DNA from: Maratus speciosus
Lineage: Eukaryota; Arthropoda; Arachnida; Araneae; Salticidae
Assembly: GCA_963932465.1 (NCBI GenBank)
Contig: OZ010796.1
Location: 74,341,974-74,405,973, forward strand
Direction of reading: 5' to 3'
DNA: 64,000 nt
The notes beneath the pieces are model-generated. The model ran no database searches. It was not told the DNA's origin and saw only the letters and a list, made by a program, of their open reading frames with translations. Made by a program: the position numbers and the translations under genes. This document shows, one piece after another, positions 10,794 to 22,713 of this stretch (the first letter of the stretch is position 1; every line of letters starts with the position of its first letter).

Positions 10794-12533
10794 TTTGTTT
10801 CCAGCTCATATTCCAAACCAAATTAAAACATTTATTCATTCATCAATCAATAAATAAAACAACAAAGTATAAATCGAACAAAAATTTAAGACATGTAATC
10901 GAACTCTGCACTTAAACCACTAAAGTGATCAGAATATATTAAAAAAAAAATAAACGGTCAGGTGCGAGTATTACTCGCGCTTAGAGGGCTCCGTACAATA
11001 AATACATGAATTATTAACTGTATTATTAAAATAAATGTTGCTAAAAGATTAATAAGACTTTGTGAAAAAAAACTATACAGCGTAGGGTTGGGTATAGCTG
11101 TATATACTCGGAAAGTATGGACGAGTATACTATAAAAGTTCAAAGAGATATGAAGCCTAAATAATATCAAATATTGTTATTCTGTATAACTCTTTTCTTT
11201 TATCTTGTCCTAATCTGTTTATGATGAGCTTAATTCAGTACTGACAATGAAAGTACTGCATATATAAACTTCATTTGGAATTTCATAAAACTAAATCCAG
11301 CGTAGTAATATTTTTTCTTTTAACAGTGTAGCTAAAACATAACCCTTTTTCAAAGGTTAAACTGGGCATTGTGCCAAGCGCGCTTCGAAAGGAGGCTGCA
11401 AAGCCGCATTGGTCCTTGCCGCGTTTCTCCAGATAGGTTTTTAACTTTTAAAGATACGGGAGGCGTATTGACAGATTCACTCAATACAAACTAGTCGCGA
11501 ATCCCATAGTTTGTGTGATTAATTCTTATTAAATTAGCCTGTTTTTAACAATTTGACGTTTATTGCTTTTATACTGCTACTGGGCATTGCATTACACAAA
11601 TATACCATTAAAATTGTAATCTAGGCTTTAAAAGCCGATGGTACATAGAGTATGCCGCCCATGTCCTTATTTATGTCCAAACCGCCCGTGTGTTTAAGGG
11701 TTAATATCTCGGCTAATTACCGATGATTTTTTTTCCAAAATCATTATCATCAATACTTTTATACTTCTACTACGATAGGTATCTCCTGCGCCCCTCAACA
11801 CTTTTGCTGAATGTCCACAAATCGAAATTTGAGTGTAACGGAAAAATGCACTTTTCTCAAACTAGGTGACCTAGAGTAATCGCTATAATTTTCTTGCAAG
11901 GATTATATTAACATCTACTACCGCTAATTTTTTTTCATATTTTTAATTTCAGTAGATTCGGAAACAGATGGGGGGGAACATATTTTTGCACTACAATTTC
12001 GACGATATCTCTGAAAATATAATACCTAAAATGAAAAGAAATGCATTTTTGAATTCACCGTTACGTAAGCTTTCACACGATACCAGACTCTATATACAAA
12101 GAATATATTTTTTTTCAAGTAACTTAATGAGCCCCTCTACATTTTTCCTAAATATATTTGTGAATGTTTAATAATCTGCAAATATGTGGGTCAATAGACT
12201 TTATTTCCCGCAATTTGAACTTTCCACGTTCCATAGTTTACAAGTAAAATGGCTGTGACAGATACAGAAGTGATCTTTTCTTATAATGGTTCCGTTTTTA
12301 CTTTTTAAGTACGGAACCCTAAAAATGCTGATTTTAAACAGTGGTCTTTGGCGATTTCATCTGTTCTTAACTCCTGGCTCTAGGCCAATACGAAAGTATC
12401 GCTTTTAATAAATTTCAAAACTTTATTTAAACTAATTACTATTTTTCATATAAATGATTTTTGATACTGTTAGCGTGTATTCCAAAAAAGTAAATAAATA
12501 TAAAAATTTAACTGTTACAGAATATAGATGATA
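10794..12533. other. Unassigned AT-rich stretch
   Basis: No gene recognised. AGGGCTCCGTAC (about 10987) and GTACGGAACCCTAA (about 12310) are inverted relatives resembling the common TAGGGTTCCGTAC transposon end. Without a flanking duplication I cannot define an element. A stretch near 11370-11440 is more GC-rich than its surroundings but has no open frame. Confidence 0.4.
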
Positions 12534-13986
12534 TCGCTCACCCGCAAGAAAAGTGACACATCTCGCAAAAATTCATTTTGCGTTTTATCCCACTAATACG
12601 TCTGTCATAGATACGTTTTGCTACACAAAGTTTCGTAAGTGTAAATATACGGAAAATCACTTTTACGCTATATGTACAGTCGTGGAAAAAAAAAAAGTAA
12701 ACACCCCCTACTAACTCTTCAACAAATTATCGTAGAAGAAAGTTACTGGTACCGAACGATTGGAAATAAAGCCTACTTTTAAATGATGTATATAAAATTT
12801 GCTTAGGGGGCCACCTACATATTAAAACGAACCATAACTTTGTTTTTTTCAATAGCAGTACCCAATTCTGACAGCATAAATGAACTCTACACCCTTCAAT
12901 TAGCCTAAAAACGAATTTTTATGCAATTCGTACCATAAGTTTCCGAGAAATTAATTATTTTAAAACGAGCGTATTTTAAAGGCTGTATCCAAATTGAAGT
13001 TCCGTACTGGATTGTTAACCAAGAGAGCCGCTTCCTTGATCAAGGCACCTTAAGGGCCACTCAAGGAGCCAATGAAGCGTGTTAGATTACAGTACAGCAC
13101 AATAAATTTCAAAATGTCTACTCACTTCCATCATAGACGGCCCCTTAAACCATCATTTTGGCGTTTTTTAAGCATAATTTGAAAACTACTTGGAAGAAAA
13201 ATGTGGAATTTTTGATTTTCCATAAAGCAGGACTTAATAAATCTAAATCCATCAAAAAAATTGTAGGTTGCAATTCATAACTTTTTCGAATATTAATTTC
13301 ATAATTCATAATTCATATCATAAAATTATAAAAATGACAAATTCAGCTTATTTATGTTTGGGTATATTAGTATTATTACCACAAGAATTAGCACATTAGG
13401 AGCATGATTTCGGGAGATATAAATAAAAATATGAAAAGATAATTTAACATTAGAAGCACTCAATTTTGAATGTTTATAATTCAAAAACTTATCATTCAAA
13501 TGACTTGAAATTTGGTGTCTAGGCATAGTTTGAACCGAAGATTTGAAATATCTCGTTAAAATTGGGTATTGCCATTGAAAAAAATGAAGTTATGATTCGT
13601 TTTAATATGTAGATGACCCCCTAAGAAAATTTTATATACATCATTTAAAAGTAGACTTTATTTCCAATCGTTCGGTACCAGTAACTTTCTTCTATGATGA
13701 TTTGTTGAGGAGTTAGTAGGGGGTGTTTACTTTTTTTTCCCACGACTGTACATGTGTGACCACAGAAGGGGGTGGATTGTGTGGTTCGGTAAAATGACCC
13801 AACCCTCCAAACCTCATCCTGTGTCTTCATTTTTAAGGGTTGTATACTTTTATGCAAGTTTTCATTCCAGCATGCAGAGCTAAGTGCTATAATTTCATAT
13901 TACAGTAAAATCATGCACATTTTCTTTTGCCTCTCCTGTGAAATTTATTTTTGTCGAGATGTGTCACTTTTCTTGCGGGTGAGCGA
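12534..13986. mobile_element. TA-flanked MITE (TCGCTCACCCGC ends) carrying a nested MITE
   Basis: The left end TCGCTCACCCGCAAGAAAAG and the right end CTTTTCTTGCGGGTGAGCGA are perfect inverted complements. The inverted repeat extends to about 33 bp through TGACACATCTCG. Each end abuts TA (12532-12533 and 13987-13988), the Tc1/mariner-type target. Removing the nested element at 12677-13748 and one TA leaves a MITE of about 380 bp with no coding capacity. Confidence 0.8.
12677..13748. mobile_element. TA-flanked MITE with long inverted repeats, nested
   Basis: The left end CAGTCGTGG plus poly-A and GTAAACACCCCCTACTAACT mirrors the right end AGTTAGTAGGGGGTGTTTAC plus poly-T and CCACGACTG. TA flanks it at 12675-12676 and 13749-13750. 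The inverted repeats continue for nearly 190 bp on each side (for example GGTACCGAACGATTGGAAAT and its complement). The centre is unrelated AT-rich sequence. It sits wholly inside the TCGCTCACCC MITE and must have inserted later. A fragment of this family lies at 7731-8053. Confidence 0.85.
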
Positions 13987-14713
13987 TATGTATTTTATAA
14001 ATATTACATACCTTTTTGTATTTCATAAATATGAATGCATTCCACGCCCATTGGTTTAACATGAACGAGATTAATTTGAGATTTCGCTAACACTGATGAA
14101 TCTTGACTTACTGTTATTTGAAGCGACATGTTTCGTATAAAATTGATCTGTTTAACCCTTTCAGGGGCAAGTAATGGCGAGTTCACACCGCAATTTTCGA
14201 AATTTCGAAAATAGGGAAAAGTAACTTTACAACTTTTTTCCCATCAAAGTTATAAAAGTAAAATTGAAGCAAAAGATTCTGGTGATTAAAATTAGTTGCC
14301 GATTAAAATTGGGTGGAATATAATATATCAATCCGCTCTTCAAGGAGTTCAAACTTAATCTCCCTATAGAATTATAAACATTTATTTTCACATGTTGAAA
14401 CCAGATGGCAGCACTATAATTTCACAGAAAGAAAAAAAAAATGTAGTCCTTTTGTGCACACGTTCACGGGTGTTAAATTGATGAAACCTCAGCAAATACA
14501 TGATTTGAAAAAGGAAATATAAATAAGTTAAATATAAGTAAATTTATGTATTTTCAAAATCATTATGAAGTTTAGGTTTAGAGGGATCGGTAACTTTCAT
14601 TTTGCCCCCCCCCCCCCCAAAAAAAGGCATATATAATATATATATATATATATATTTAAATAATTTAGACATCCGTAGTATATTTTGAGGAAGTTGGTAG
14701 AGATTAGGTACAG
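13987..14713. other. Gene-free; one-ended family A MITE start at 14156
   Basis: TTAACCCTTTCAGGGGC at 14152-14168 is the left end of the TTAA family A MITE. It is followed by about 160 bp of family-like sequence without a right end. Later come a poly-C run (14604) and an (AT)n tract (14633-14655). Nothing else is recognised. Confidence 0.5.
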
Positions 14714-15640
14714 GCATTAAAGAGTTCCTCCTAAAGGAAAGTGATTTCAAAAAATTTTGGTATATTTTCATCGATCATGACACCCAGACCCCGAAACCAC
14801 CCTCCGTACAAATGTTGAGATATATATATATATCTGATCTTTGTCACACTGTAACTCTCGTATTTATGAACCGATTTGGATGTAACTTGATGTGTACATA
14901 CCAATATCTCGACCGAGTTCGTAGGCAAGCTTCATTCGCCATCTTGTTTCAAAAGGGAACATTAAAAAATAAAAAAATTTAAAATGAGGTATAAAAAAAT
15001 TAGAAAATGAAAAAGGTTTATGCGTTTGACCTCGATACAAAGATTACGGGGCAGTTAGTTTCGTCTATATCTTAAAAAATGGTTGAGTTATAGCACTTAT
15101 AGCACTTTGAATTTCTAGCATGGCTGACATTTTGAAACGATATGATATTTGTCACGCGATAACACACGTATTTATTAACCTATTTGGATGTAAGAAGGCA
15201 TGTGGATAGTATATAGCAATGTCTCGACCATGTTCGCTGGCCAGCTTCATCCGCCATCTTGTTTCAAAATGGCGGCCGTTTAATTAAAAATAATTATATT
15301 TAAAGTGAGGTGCAAAAAAATTAGAAATTGAAAAAGGTTTCTTTCTTAAGTATTTGACTTTGATATAAGGATTCCGGAGCATTTTTTGTTTTGTCTTTAT
15401 CTTAAAAAATGGCTCAGATATAGCAGTTTGAATTTCTACTGTGGGTGACATTTTGAAAAATCTGATTTTTTACCTGCGACAGCACTCGTATATATGAACC
15501 GATTCCGATGTGAGTGAGCATGTGCACAGGAATTACCAAGGTTTCGACCAAGTTCACTGGTTAGCCTCATCCACCATGTTGTCTTAAAAGGGCAGGCACT
15601 TCAAGATATTGCCAAATTTGGAAACCAAATTTAAGCTACT
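14714..15640 (+). repeat. Tandem repeat, about 310-bp unit, 2-3 diverged copies
   Basis: A unit with GTCAC, then CTCGTATTTATGAACCGATT, TGGATGTAA, TATCTCGACC..GTTCG, CTTCATTCGCCATCTTGTTT and TTTAAAATGAGGT recurs at about 14845, 15157 and 15472. The leader (CATCGATCATGACACCCAGA at about 14769) resembles sequence at 60570-60600, just before the 1.07-kb higher-order repeat. The two arrays may therefore share an ancestor. The 14714 start also carries GGCATTAAAGAGTTCCTCCT, the 5' motif of the CAGGCAT-ended family. Confidence 0.6.
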
Positions 15641-16446
15641 TTAAATAAAATCAGCTTGGATAAAGCTGACTAATTTCAGGAAATTGTCATTCAAAATGAT
15701 TTAGTATTGATGAAAATTAGTATTGAATCTTCTATAATCGGTTCCCAATATATTGAGCTTCGTGTGTTTGAATAATATAAGCTAGCTTTTTAAAAATAAG
15801 GAATATGAAAGCTACCTCTTCCTCCCGGCACTGGCCGGAAGGACTTTTTAAAAACAAATTTGGTCATTCCCTGGATTGATGCAAAGAAAATATTGGAAGT
15901 ATATAATTGGGGGGGGGGGGACGAATTTCACCAGTGTTGAATTCAGACACTTTTCTCCAGGAGGGATTTCTGTAGCTCCGTGGGAGGGGGGGGGGGTTAT
16001 TGCATTTTTTGACCATTGAAAACACAAAATCTCAAATCTTCCGGGGGGGCATCTAATTGCTCCGGGGGAATGCCCCCCGGGCCACCCCCTGAATTCAACA
16101 CCGATTTTCACCGATGGTTTATTTAAAAAAAATCTTAGGTAAATTCATTTTTAAATGTGGCAATTAATTATTTTCCTATTAACTTTTTGGAAATTAGGTC
16201 TGTACCGTTGCAGAGCATACTTGTAAGGGAAGTAGGAAAAATTTTTTGGCAAAAACTCAGAAGTCTACGAGAGAAATGGGGTTTTATATATATTAAATCG
16301 CTTTTTTTATTTACATTTTCCCCTAAGATTTTTTTTCTATATTTACTTCGCTATTAAACTTGCCATTTATTGGCATTTCGATTGGGTATCCTGCCCCTTG
16401 CGCCTCCTTTTCCTTGACGTAAAATCTGAATCAAGGCACTGCCCAC
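15641..16446. other. Gene-free; repeat scraps and poly-G
   Basis: 15836-15920 resembles the CAGGCAT family (AAACAAATTTGGTCATTCCC then GATTGATGCAAAGAAAATAT). Poly-G runs occur at about 15909-15920 and 15985-15997. A short inverted repeat pairs GGTGTTGAATTCAG (15932) with CTGAATTCAACACC (16090), with matching GC-rich arms, so 15925-16105 may be a small foldback element. Confidence 0.4.
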
Positions 16447-16697
16447 TGAATACTAGGCCTGGGCGCTGACACAAAAATGGCGGCTGCTGGAGGCTGATCT
16501 TTTTCAGTGTGTGTATGGGTCCCTTAAATTTTGATACCAATAATTTTTTTTCCGCTTTACTTTTCTGAGATTAAACAAGTCAAAGAAATCTTTTATAAAA
16601 TATTGGTGTCAAAATTTAAGGGACCGTCCATAGGTTAAAAAAAAAATCCGCCTTCGGCAGCCGCCTTTTTTGTGTCAGCACTCAGGACTAGTATTCA
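16447..16697. mobile_element. Palindromic MITE (TGAATACTAG ends)
   Basis: The left arm TGAATACTAGGCCTGGGCGC with TGACACAAAAATGGCGGCTG mirrors the right arm GGCAGCCGCCTTTTTTGTGT with CAGCACTCAGGACTAGTATTCA. Inner arms pair GGTCCCTTAAATTTTGA with TCAAAATTTAAGGGACC. The element is about 251 bp and non-coding. The target duplication is unclear because the ends are themselves palindromic (ACTAGT). Confidence 0.65.
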
Positions 16698-16831
16698 TGC
16701 GGTGGTGACCAAGGCTGAATGTACGTGTGTGACTGTGTTAGCTGACAGATAATTAGATAGCTAATTTTCATGCAATATCGGTCCACCCGGGCTTGAAATT
16801 TTTATTTCCGCGAAGTGGATCTGTCTCTATA

Positions 16832-18274
16832 ATGGATGCTATAAATAAGCCTCATAGTCAGGTCCATTCTATTTATTACAGGTAAGAATTGCATTATATT
16901 TTCAACTTTTAACATTTTAAATGTGTATTCCATTTTCAATCTTGTGAATTAATGTGGAAAAATAATTATATATATAATAAAATTTAAGAAACGTCGCTGC
17001 CCGTATACCTGGTAGAAAGGTTGTTTTCATGATTTTATGATGGTAAGTAATGACATGTCATTGAGACAGAATAAATGTATATAAAAGCCGCATACAGCTG
17101 TTTCAAAGCCTCTGAGGCTTCATCATCTGTGCGAAAATTAAAAATGAAGATTAAAATGGAGAGAGCCAGATAGGCGCATTTCACAGCTCGGACATGTTGG
17201 ACACTATGTGACGTTGTTTATTCTTTCTTAATATTTTGACACAAAGTACAATCCTCCCCCATTTTTTATGAATGACATGTCCTGCATTTCAAATTCGTCT
17301 CTCTCCAAACAAATTTCCTGCAGTCTTATACATCTTTAAAATTTTCATGCGTTTTAATTTTTGTTCCAAATTTTGAATGTCGCTGAGAAAGTCCCGATAA
17401 ATGAAAAAACTAATGCACAATTTTTTTTAATTAGTTATTTAAAATAAACTGACGCATGTCAGGACTTTAATAAATCCAAATCCCAAAACTGATTTTCATA
17501 ACGGAAAAGATGTGGAATCTATCAAGATTGACCCTTTAGTGATTAAGTGATTTCAAATTTTAAACGCATGGAACATTTTTAAACATGTATAAATTGCGAA
17601 AAATGCATTAGAAATCCACTATACATTACTTTCATTACTGGCATTTTTATAAGTATGCAGCGATATAGGTCTTCTGCCAAGTATATGGTATATATTTAAA
17701 TTTTAACGCAAACAAGAATTAATATCCTCCCCCCCCCCCCCATAAACATTCCCCATAAGTTCGTTGTCCCCATAAACTGACAAATGATCAGTTCTTCAAT
17801 ATTGAGTTCTGCTTTACTTTATTCAATGACTCTGTTTAAAGGGCCTAACTGCCTCTTTTATCTAGCTGTCATTTGATTTTGTATGTTAAAATCTCATAAA
17901 GGTATGAAAAAACTATTTCTCCTATGTTTTTCCAATGCGCAGTCTTTATCATAATGCCATCGTTAATATAATATTTCTAATTTATTCAGAATTATATCGT
18001 GTAGAAATTGGGATGTACTTCACATGATGATAGGTAAGTTTCCCTTTATTACTTTTTATTCAAATTTTCATGCTTATTCATAAATTTTTGCTCCATGTTC
18101 TTCTAACTCCAAGACTCTTGCTTTATCATTAAATGGGATTTGTATGTTTTTCAGGTAACAAGTATTTGGAAAGAAGGACTGCTTTATGAAAGATCTCTAG
18201 AAGAAAAATTGACAATGAGCTTTAGTGGTGCTGGACATCCTGTGAAAATTAAACTACTTTCATTAGAAGTTTGA
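16832..18274 (+). other. Possible spliced gene or lncRNA, exon-like blocks
   Basis: Three blocks have good splice signals. Block 1 (16832-16881) starts ATG and reads MDAINKPHSQVHSIYY, ending CAG before GTAAGA. Block 2 (17990-18033) follows TTTATTCAG and ends before GTAAGT. Joined to block 1 it stays open and reads IISCRNWDVLHMMI. Block 3 follows TTTTTCAG at 18154; in the inherited phase it stops after 11 codons (TGA ends at 18189), while another phase is open for 39 codons to 18274. An AATAAA lies at about 18485. I do not recognise the peptide. It could be a small gene, a non-coding RNA or chance. The region has little obvious repeat sequence. Confidence 0.25.
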
Positions 18275-19696
18275 TAGAACAGTTTTACCCTTTTCTCCAA
18301 AAAACACACTTTGAAGAAGTCATATGGATATAAATTATGGACATTATTCTAGATGCATAAGTGCATTTTTTAAAAACTTGTAAAAACAATTTAATAACCC
18401 CTTCATTCCTTGTATCATCTGTAGGAGACACTAAACAACATCCTAAGTGCTTCGAGATTTGTCGAAATCACTTCAAGACTTTTCAATAAATGGAGAGCCT
18501 AATATAAGCATTCATTTATTTACTGAAACATTTTTGGAGTTTTCTACAGTCATTTGAAAGTGGCTTTTGTATCTTTGATAATGTTGGTCTCGAGACTGAA
18601 GACGTTAACAAGGTACTGGCTGATGTAGAAGTTTATGCAACTACTTGTATTTCTTATTGATATATTTCATACATTATTTTGTGTGTGTATATGCTTAAAT
18701 TTGCATGTTTAAATACAGAAGATTTGCAAATCTAAAGAAATGGAAACTGTATGAAATTGGATTACTCTTATGATTATTGTAGTGATCTATTGCAGAATAA
18801 ATGTGGTTACTGAAGTCTGTGTAGCAACCTTGACTATCTGTGTAGCAACAGAGTTTATTTAGAAGTATTATTCCAATAGTGTCGGTTTATAACAGACTTT
18901 AACATAGCTCTACAGAATATCTTAAGGTTACAAAATTACCTTTTCATATATTGATTCCTATAGTAATAAGCTCCTAAATTTTGGAATTAATAGAATTTAT
19001 GCAGATTTGAAGTAAATACAAAACACGCAGCAATAATTTTCAAATTGTATCATAATTGCCAACCTTCGTTTTTCCGCAAGTCAAATAAGCATATTTTGAA
19101 CCAGAATTATTACATGAACCATTATTTAATAAGATGTTTCTTGTTTCTATGTGTTTAACTTTTAATAAAATTTCTGCTTTTGAGTTTGAAAAGAAAAAGA
19201 AAAACCCGGAAGGTTGGCACTATATAATAGAATATTTAAAATCTGACCATATCATGGATAAATCATCTTATGGAATTTAGCTTCTTTGTTCGGTATATTT
19301 TACTGCAAGGTTGTTTGGGGGGGAAGGGGGGGAAAGAATGACCTGATTTTAAACATTAGTTTCATTATTTGTCTATGTTTCCATTAAAAAATAAAGTGCA
19401 ATATTCAAAAGTATTAAAATTTCGTGATTGTGTTCTATTTTTCCACCATCAAAAACATGGATAACATCAAGACAATAGCTAAATTCGTCCCATACTTTGT
19501 GCAAGGTAATGGCATAGATAGAAATCAGTGCTGATCGGATATCCTGTCTTTCAGTCAGCGTTCATTGAAGTTTGTGAGTAATAGTAATGTTGGGAGAAAA
19601 ACACATCTCGACGTATCTCCTATAAATCTCAAAGGTTTACTGTCTGGAGATCTTGGAAGCCACGAGTGCAAAATGTGTGTCTTGCACATGTAGGGA
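18275..19696. other. Mostly unique sequence, no gene assigned
   Basis: Two short open stretches follow AG dinucleotides: about 18424-18501, reading ETLNNILSASRFVEITSR, and about 18551-18660, reading SFESGFCIFDNVGLETEDVN. They look protein-like but match no family I know. AATAAA-like signals lie near 18485 and 19162. A poly-G/A stretch is at 19317-19335. Confidence 0.3.
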
Positions 19697-20038
19697 GTAG
19701 GGTTGTAGCGATATAAATCGCTAATATAAACTGATTTTTTTAAAAAATATCGCTGATTTAAATAAATTTCTTTCACATATGGAAAATCAAGTTTTAATCG
19801 AATATAATAATTAAAGTAACTTTAAAAAGCAATTTAAATTTTTTAATGCACATTTAAAGATATATATATGTGTGTGTTTGATATTTAAATTATATAAATA
19901 ATTTCATTGAATAGAATGCAACAAATATCTTTCATATCTTTATTTTTGAGAATACATTGAACTTTGAAAGCAAGTTAAATTTTAGATGAATCTCTTATGC
20001 GCAAAACAATAAAATACAGTGATATTGTATCCTCCCCT

Positions 20039-20283
20039 CACTGTAAAAAAAAAAAAAAAAAACTGACTAAAAAACGGAAATACTACTGGCAATCTAGACG
20101 CCAGTACTATTTCCGTTTTTTTACGGGAATTTTTACCCATAAATTACAGAAAAATTTCCGTTCTAATTAAAAACGGAAATTTTTCTGTAATTTATGGGTA
20201 AAAATTCCCGTAAAAAGACGGAAATAGTACTGGCGTCTAGATTGCCAGTAATATTTCCGTTTTTTAGTCCGTCTTTTACAGTG
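20039..20283. mobile_element. Near-perfect palindromic MITE, CACTGTAAAA ends
   Basis: The termini are CACTGTAAAA and TTTTACAGTG. The arms (ACGGAAATACTACTGGCAAT, CTAGACGCCAGTACTATTTC and onward to AAAAATTTCCGTT) pair almost without mismatch around a centre at about 20165. The element is essentially one 245-bp inverted repeat with a short loop. Arm identity suggests a young insertion. The element at 54476-54676 has the same terminal motif but different arms. The flanks CTCCCCT and CTCCTTT are similar but not identical. Confidence 0.75.
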
Positions 20284-20537
20284 CTCCTTTAATATTAAAA
20301 ATAAACATTGGCAAAAGAATATGTCCATAAATAATGTAATAAAATATAGCTATTAGTATCATGCAAAAGGTGGAAGTGCTTTGATATTTCCTCTAGCGGT
20401 ACGATGATATACTTGTGATTCTTTTGAATCTAATTGATTCAAATCTTATTGATTTTATTGATTTTGAATCTTATTGTTAAAAATCGATCAATTGGGAAGA
20501 TCAAAGATCTGAGATAGTGACATCTCCAGTAAAATAT

Positions 20538-21190
20538 TGGTTAAGAAGAAATGTCGAGGACATGAAACAGATTTTGAAACCAATAGCCGAAATTGATGTT
20601 GTACAAAGGAAGAATTGTTTCCTCGCTGAATGTGTATTAGCATAGAAAAAGCTGAAATTGAAGCTAAAAGAAGCATTAAACATGAAACAATAAAAAGATC
20701 TTATCAGCATATAAACATAAAAATGAACAATAATTAAAAAATGAACTCTTTGCTACATTTATCTTAAGCCCATCGATGTTAATTTCTAATATTGGAATAG
20801 ATGTCACAAAAGAAGCGGAAAAAAAAGGGGTGTTGAATTTACCAAACAAAAGTGTGGCTCTTGTTTCCTAGCGGCTACGTTAAATATTTTAGGAAAGTGG
20901 AAAACATTTCATGATCATGACCAAAATGAGTTTTTTACTTTTTTGAAGTTATTGCAATGTCTGATTTTGAGTGGTGGAATAGTTTTTATGTTTCGGGTAA
21001 ATCTTATAATTACGGAGAGTGATATTTAATTTGTGAACATGCTAACTACATTCAAAACATTGACTACCTGTGTTGAAAGGAGTTGTTTCACATTTGGTGT
21101 CGTTCCTTCAAAATTGCAAAAAGATTAGGAGTAGACAAAGCATCAAAATTGGTGTTCATAATGAAGAAATTGAACAATTATAGAGGGTAA
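20538..21190 (+). pseudogene. hAT transposase remnant
   Basis: Broken + strand frames match the C-terminal half of hAT transposases. Frame 1 (20538-20643) reads WLRRNVEDMKQILKPIAEID and onward, like the hAT block with N..D...ILKPIA, and ends at TAG. Frame 2 (20740-20871) is compatible with the following hAT segment. Frame 3 (21039-21190) reads FKTLTTCVERSCFTFG and then, after a frameshift, RLGVDKASKLVFI, which is the conserved C-terminal dimerisation region (SxxVERSxS..G, then RNRLGVDKAxKLVFI). Several stops and shifts make it non-functional. No N-terminal BED finger was recognised. The family assignment is from memory of hAT motifs, not a search. Confidence 0.65.
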
Positions 21191-21500
21191 AATTTATTAT
21201 TCAATCCTATTAAATACTGCTGTAAGATATCTAAAGAAATGTCAGTTGTTTCGTTTCTCATTCCCTAATAAAATATTCTGGTATATTTCACTTTAAAAAT
21301 ATTTGAAAACTAAAGAATTATATAATAGTTCTTTGTGTCGGTTAAAATTTCCTAGTTTAATTTTCCTTTAAAAAATGTAGATTCAAGACTAGTGTGTTAG
21401 TGATAAGTTTTCTTTAAAATAATCATTGAAATCTAAAAATGATTTTAAAAAAATCTGATTTTAAATCGTTTTTTGAAAAAATCAATCAACAACCCTGGTG

Positions 21501-22199
21501 GTGTCATTTAGTGCCGATTACCCAAAACTGTAAGCCAAGCACGCCTCATCAAATGACATACTTTGAATTCATTGGATCTTTGCCGTTCCATCATTTTTGG
21601 AATACCTTGTATTATCCCAAAATCAAGTTAAATGTGCAGATCAATTGAACTTTAAATCCACCTGCTCCATTGTTAAACCTATAGCCCTGGAAAATACATT
21701 CCTATATTTTTTAATATTTCATTGTAAAATTTTCCTTTTTTTCTATAAACGATTTTAAGTATTTAGCTGGGATTGTGCACAGGGATTTATCTAGATTTCA
21801 AAATGTCGTTGCTTTTGTATTTCTTGATTTCAGATTTTTTTTTTTTCTTAACTCACTATTTTATTTCCAGATTTTCAGTGACTTTTAAAAGAAGCGTATT
21901 ATACAACGGAAATTTAGAAACTACCTTTTAATATTTTAAATATTGGCAACACATTTTTATTTTAGTAAATTTTATTAGTTGCAGTAAAATTTTATTAACA
22001 TTTCATTAAAATTTTAATCTTAACTTGTCTTTCATATAATTCCAGAATTTTCAAAATGGGATTGCCATTCCCTCCTTTACCGAGTTGTTAGATTACCAAC
22101 CTACTTTTGAATGTAGAATAAAAGGGCCACCGGGCAAGAATTTAATAAAGTGCACTCTTCTGTGCTTTTTAAAACACTTTGAACTGGTTCGTTTGAAGT
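21501..22199. other. No recognisable feature
   Basis: AT-rich sequence with T-runs (about 21836-21847). No repeat or gene is seen. Confidence 0.45.
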
Positions 22200-22713
22200 C
22201 CCCTTTTTATCCGTCGAATTTTGACGTTTTCCCGAATGACTGACGAATTTTGCAACATATACGCGAACCAATCTACGAATTTCATTATTTGCCCGCTATC
22301 GGACGACGAATTTCGCAATTTTTTCACACAATTGGCGACACGGCGAGTTTCCGAATTTGACCCCGCGATATATTGGCGAAAATCGCAAGTTTTTTTTCAT
22401 GCAATCGCAAGACGAATTTTCTTTTTTTCACACGTCCGACTAACAAATTTCGCAATATTTTCCCCAAGCACAATTGAAAAAAATAAATTTTTCCACTATG
22501 GACAGACTAGTTTTGAGATCTTTTAGGCAATCGATCAGCGTATTTCGAATTTTTCCGGTGACTAATCGGCGAATTTCACGTCCCCCTCGGCCTATCGACG
22601 ATTTTCAGATCCCCTCTCCCCCTAGGCCAATCGACGAATTTTACTATTTTTTCTCCTAGGCCGATTAACGAAATTCACCATTTTTTTTCTTAGACTAATT
22701 GACGTATTTGGTG
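22200..22713. repeat. Degenerate minisatellite, unit 33-40 bp (array 2)
   Basis: Recurrent GACGAATTT(T/C)GC and CGACGAATTTCGCAATTTTT cores are separated by T-rich and C-rich spacers. The unit type matches the arrays at 8069-8340 and 33010-33715. Two overlapping + strand frames here, rich in Phe, Ile and Arg, come from the repeat. The array ends directly at the AGGAAAGT target duplication of the 17-kb block. Confidence 0.55.

Larger units (their letters stand above)
19697..21500 (+). mobile_element. Decayed hAT transposon (CAGGGTTGTTGATT-like ends)
   Basis: The left end TAGGGTTGTAGCGATATAAA and the right end AATCAATCAACAACCCTG are weak inverted relatives of the CAGGGTTGTTGATTTAAAT type seen in hAT elements. 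The smaller element at 44897-45417 has similar ends. Remnants of a hAT transposase lie between them on the + strand (20538-21190). A palindromic MITE has inserted at 20039-20283. The flanking octamers (GTAGGGAG and GTGGTGTC) do not match well, so the exact boundaries are uncertain. Confidence 0.55.

Noticed and set aside
10981..12321. Possible element with TAGGGTTCCGTAC-like ends
   Set aside because: Only 12-14 bp of imperfect inverted similarity and no flanking duplication.
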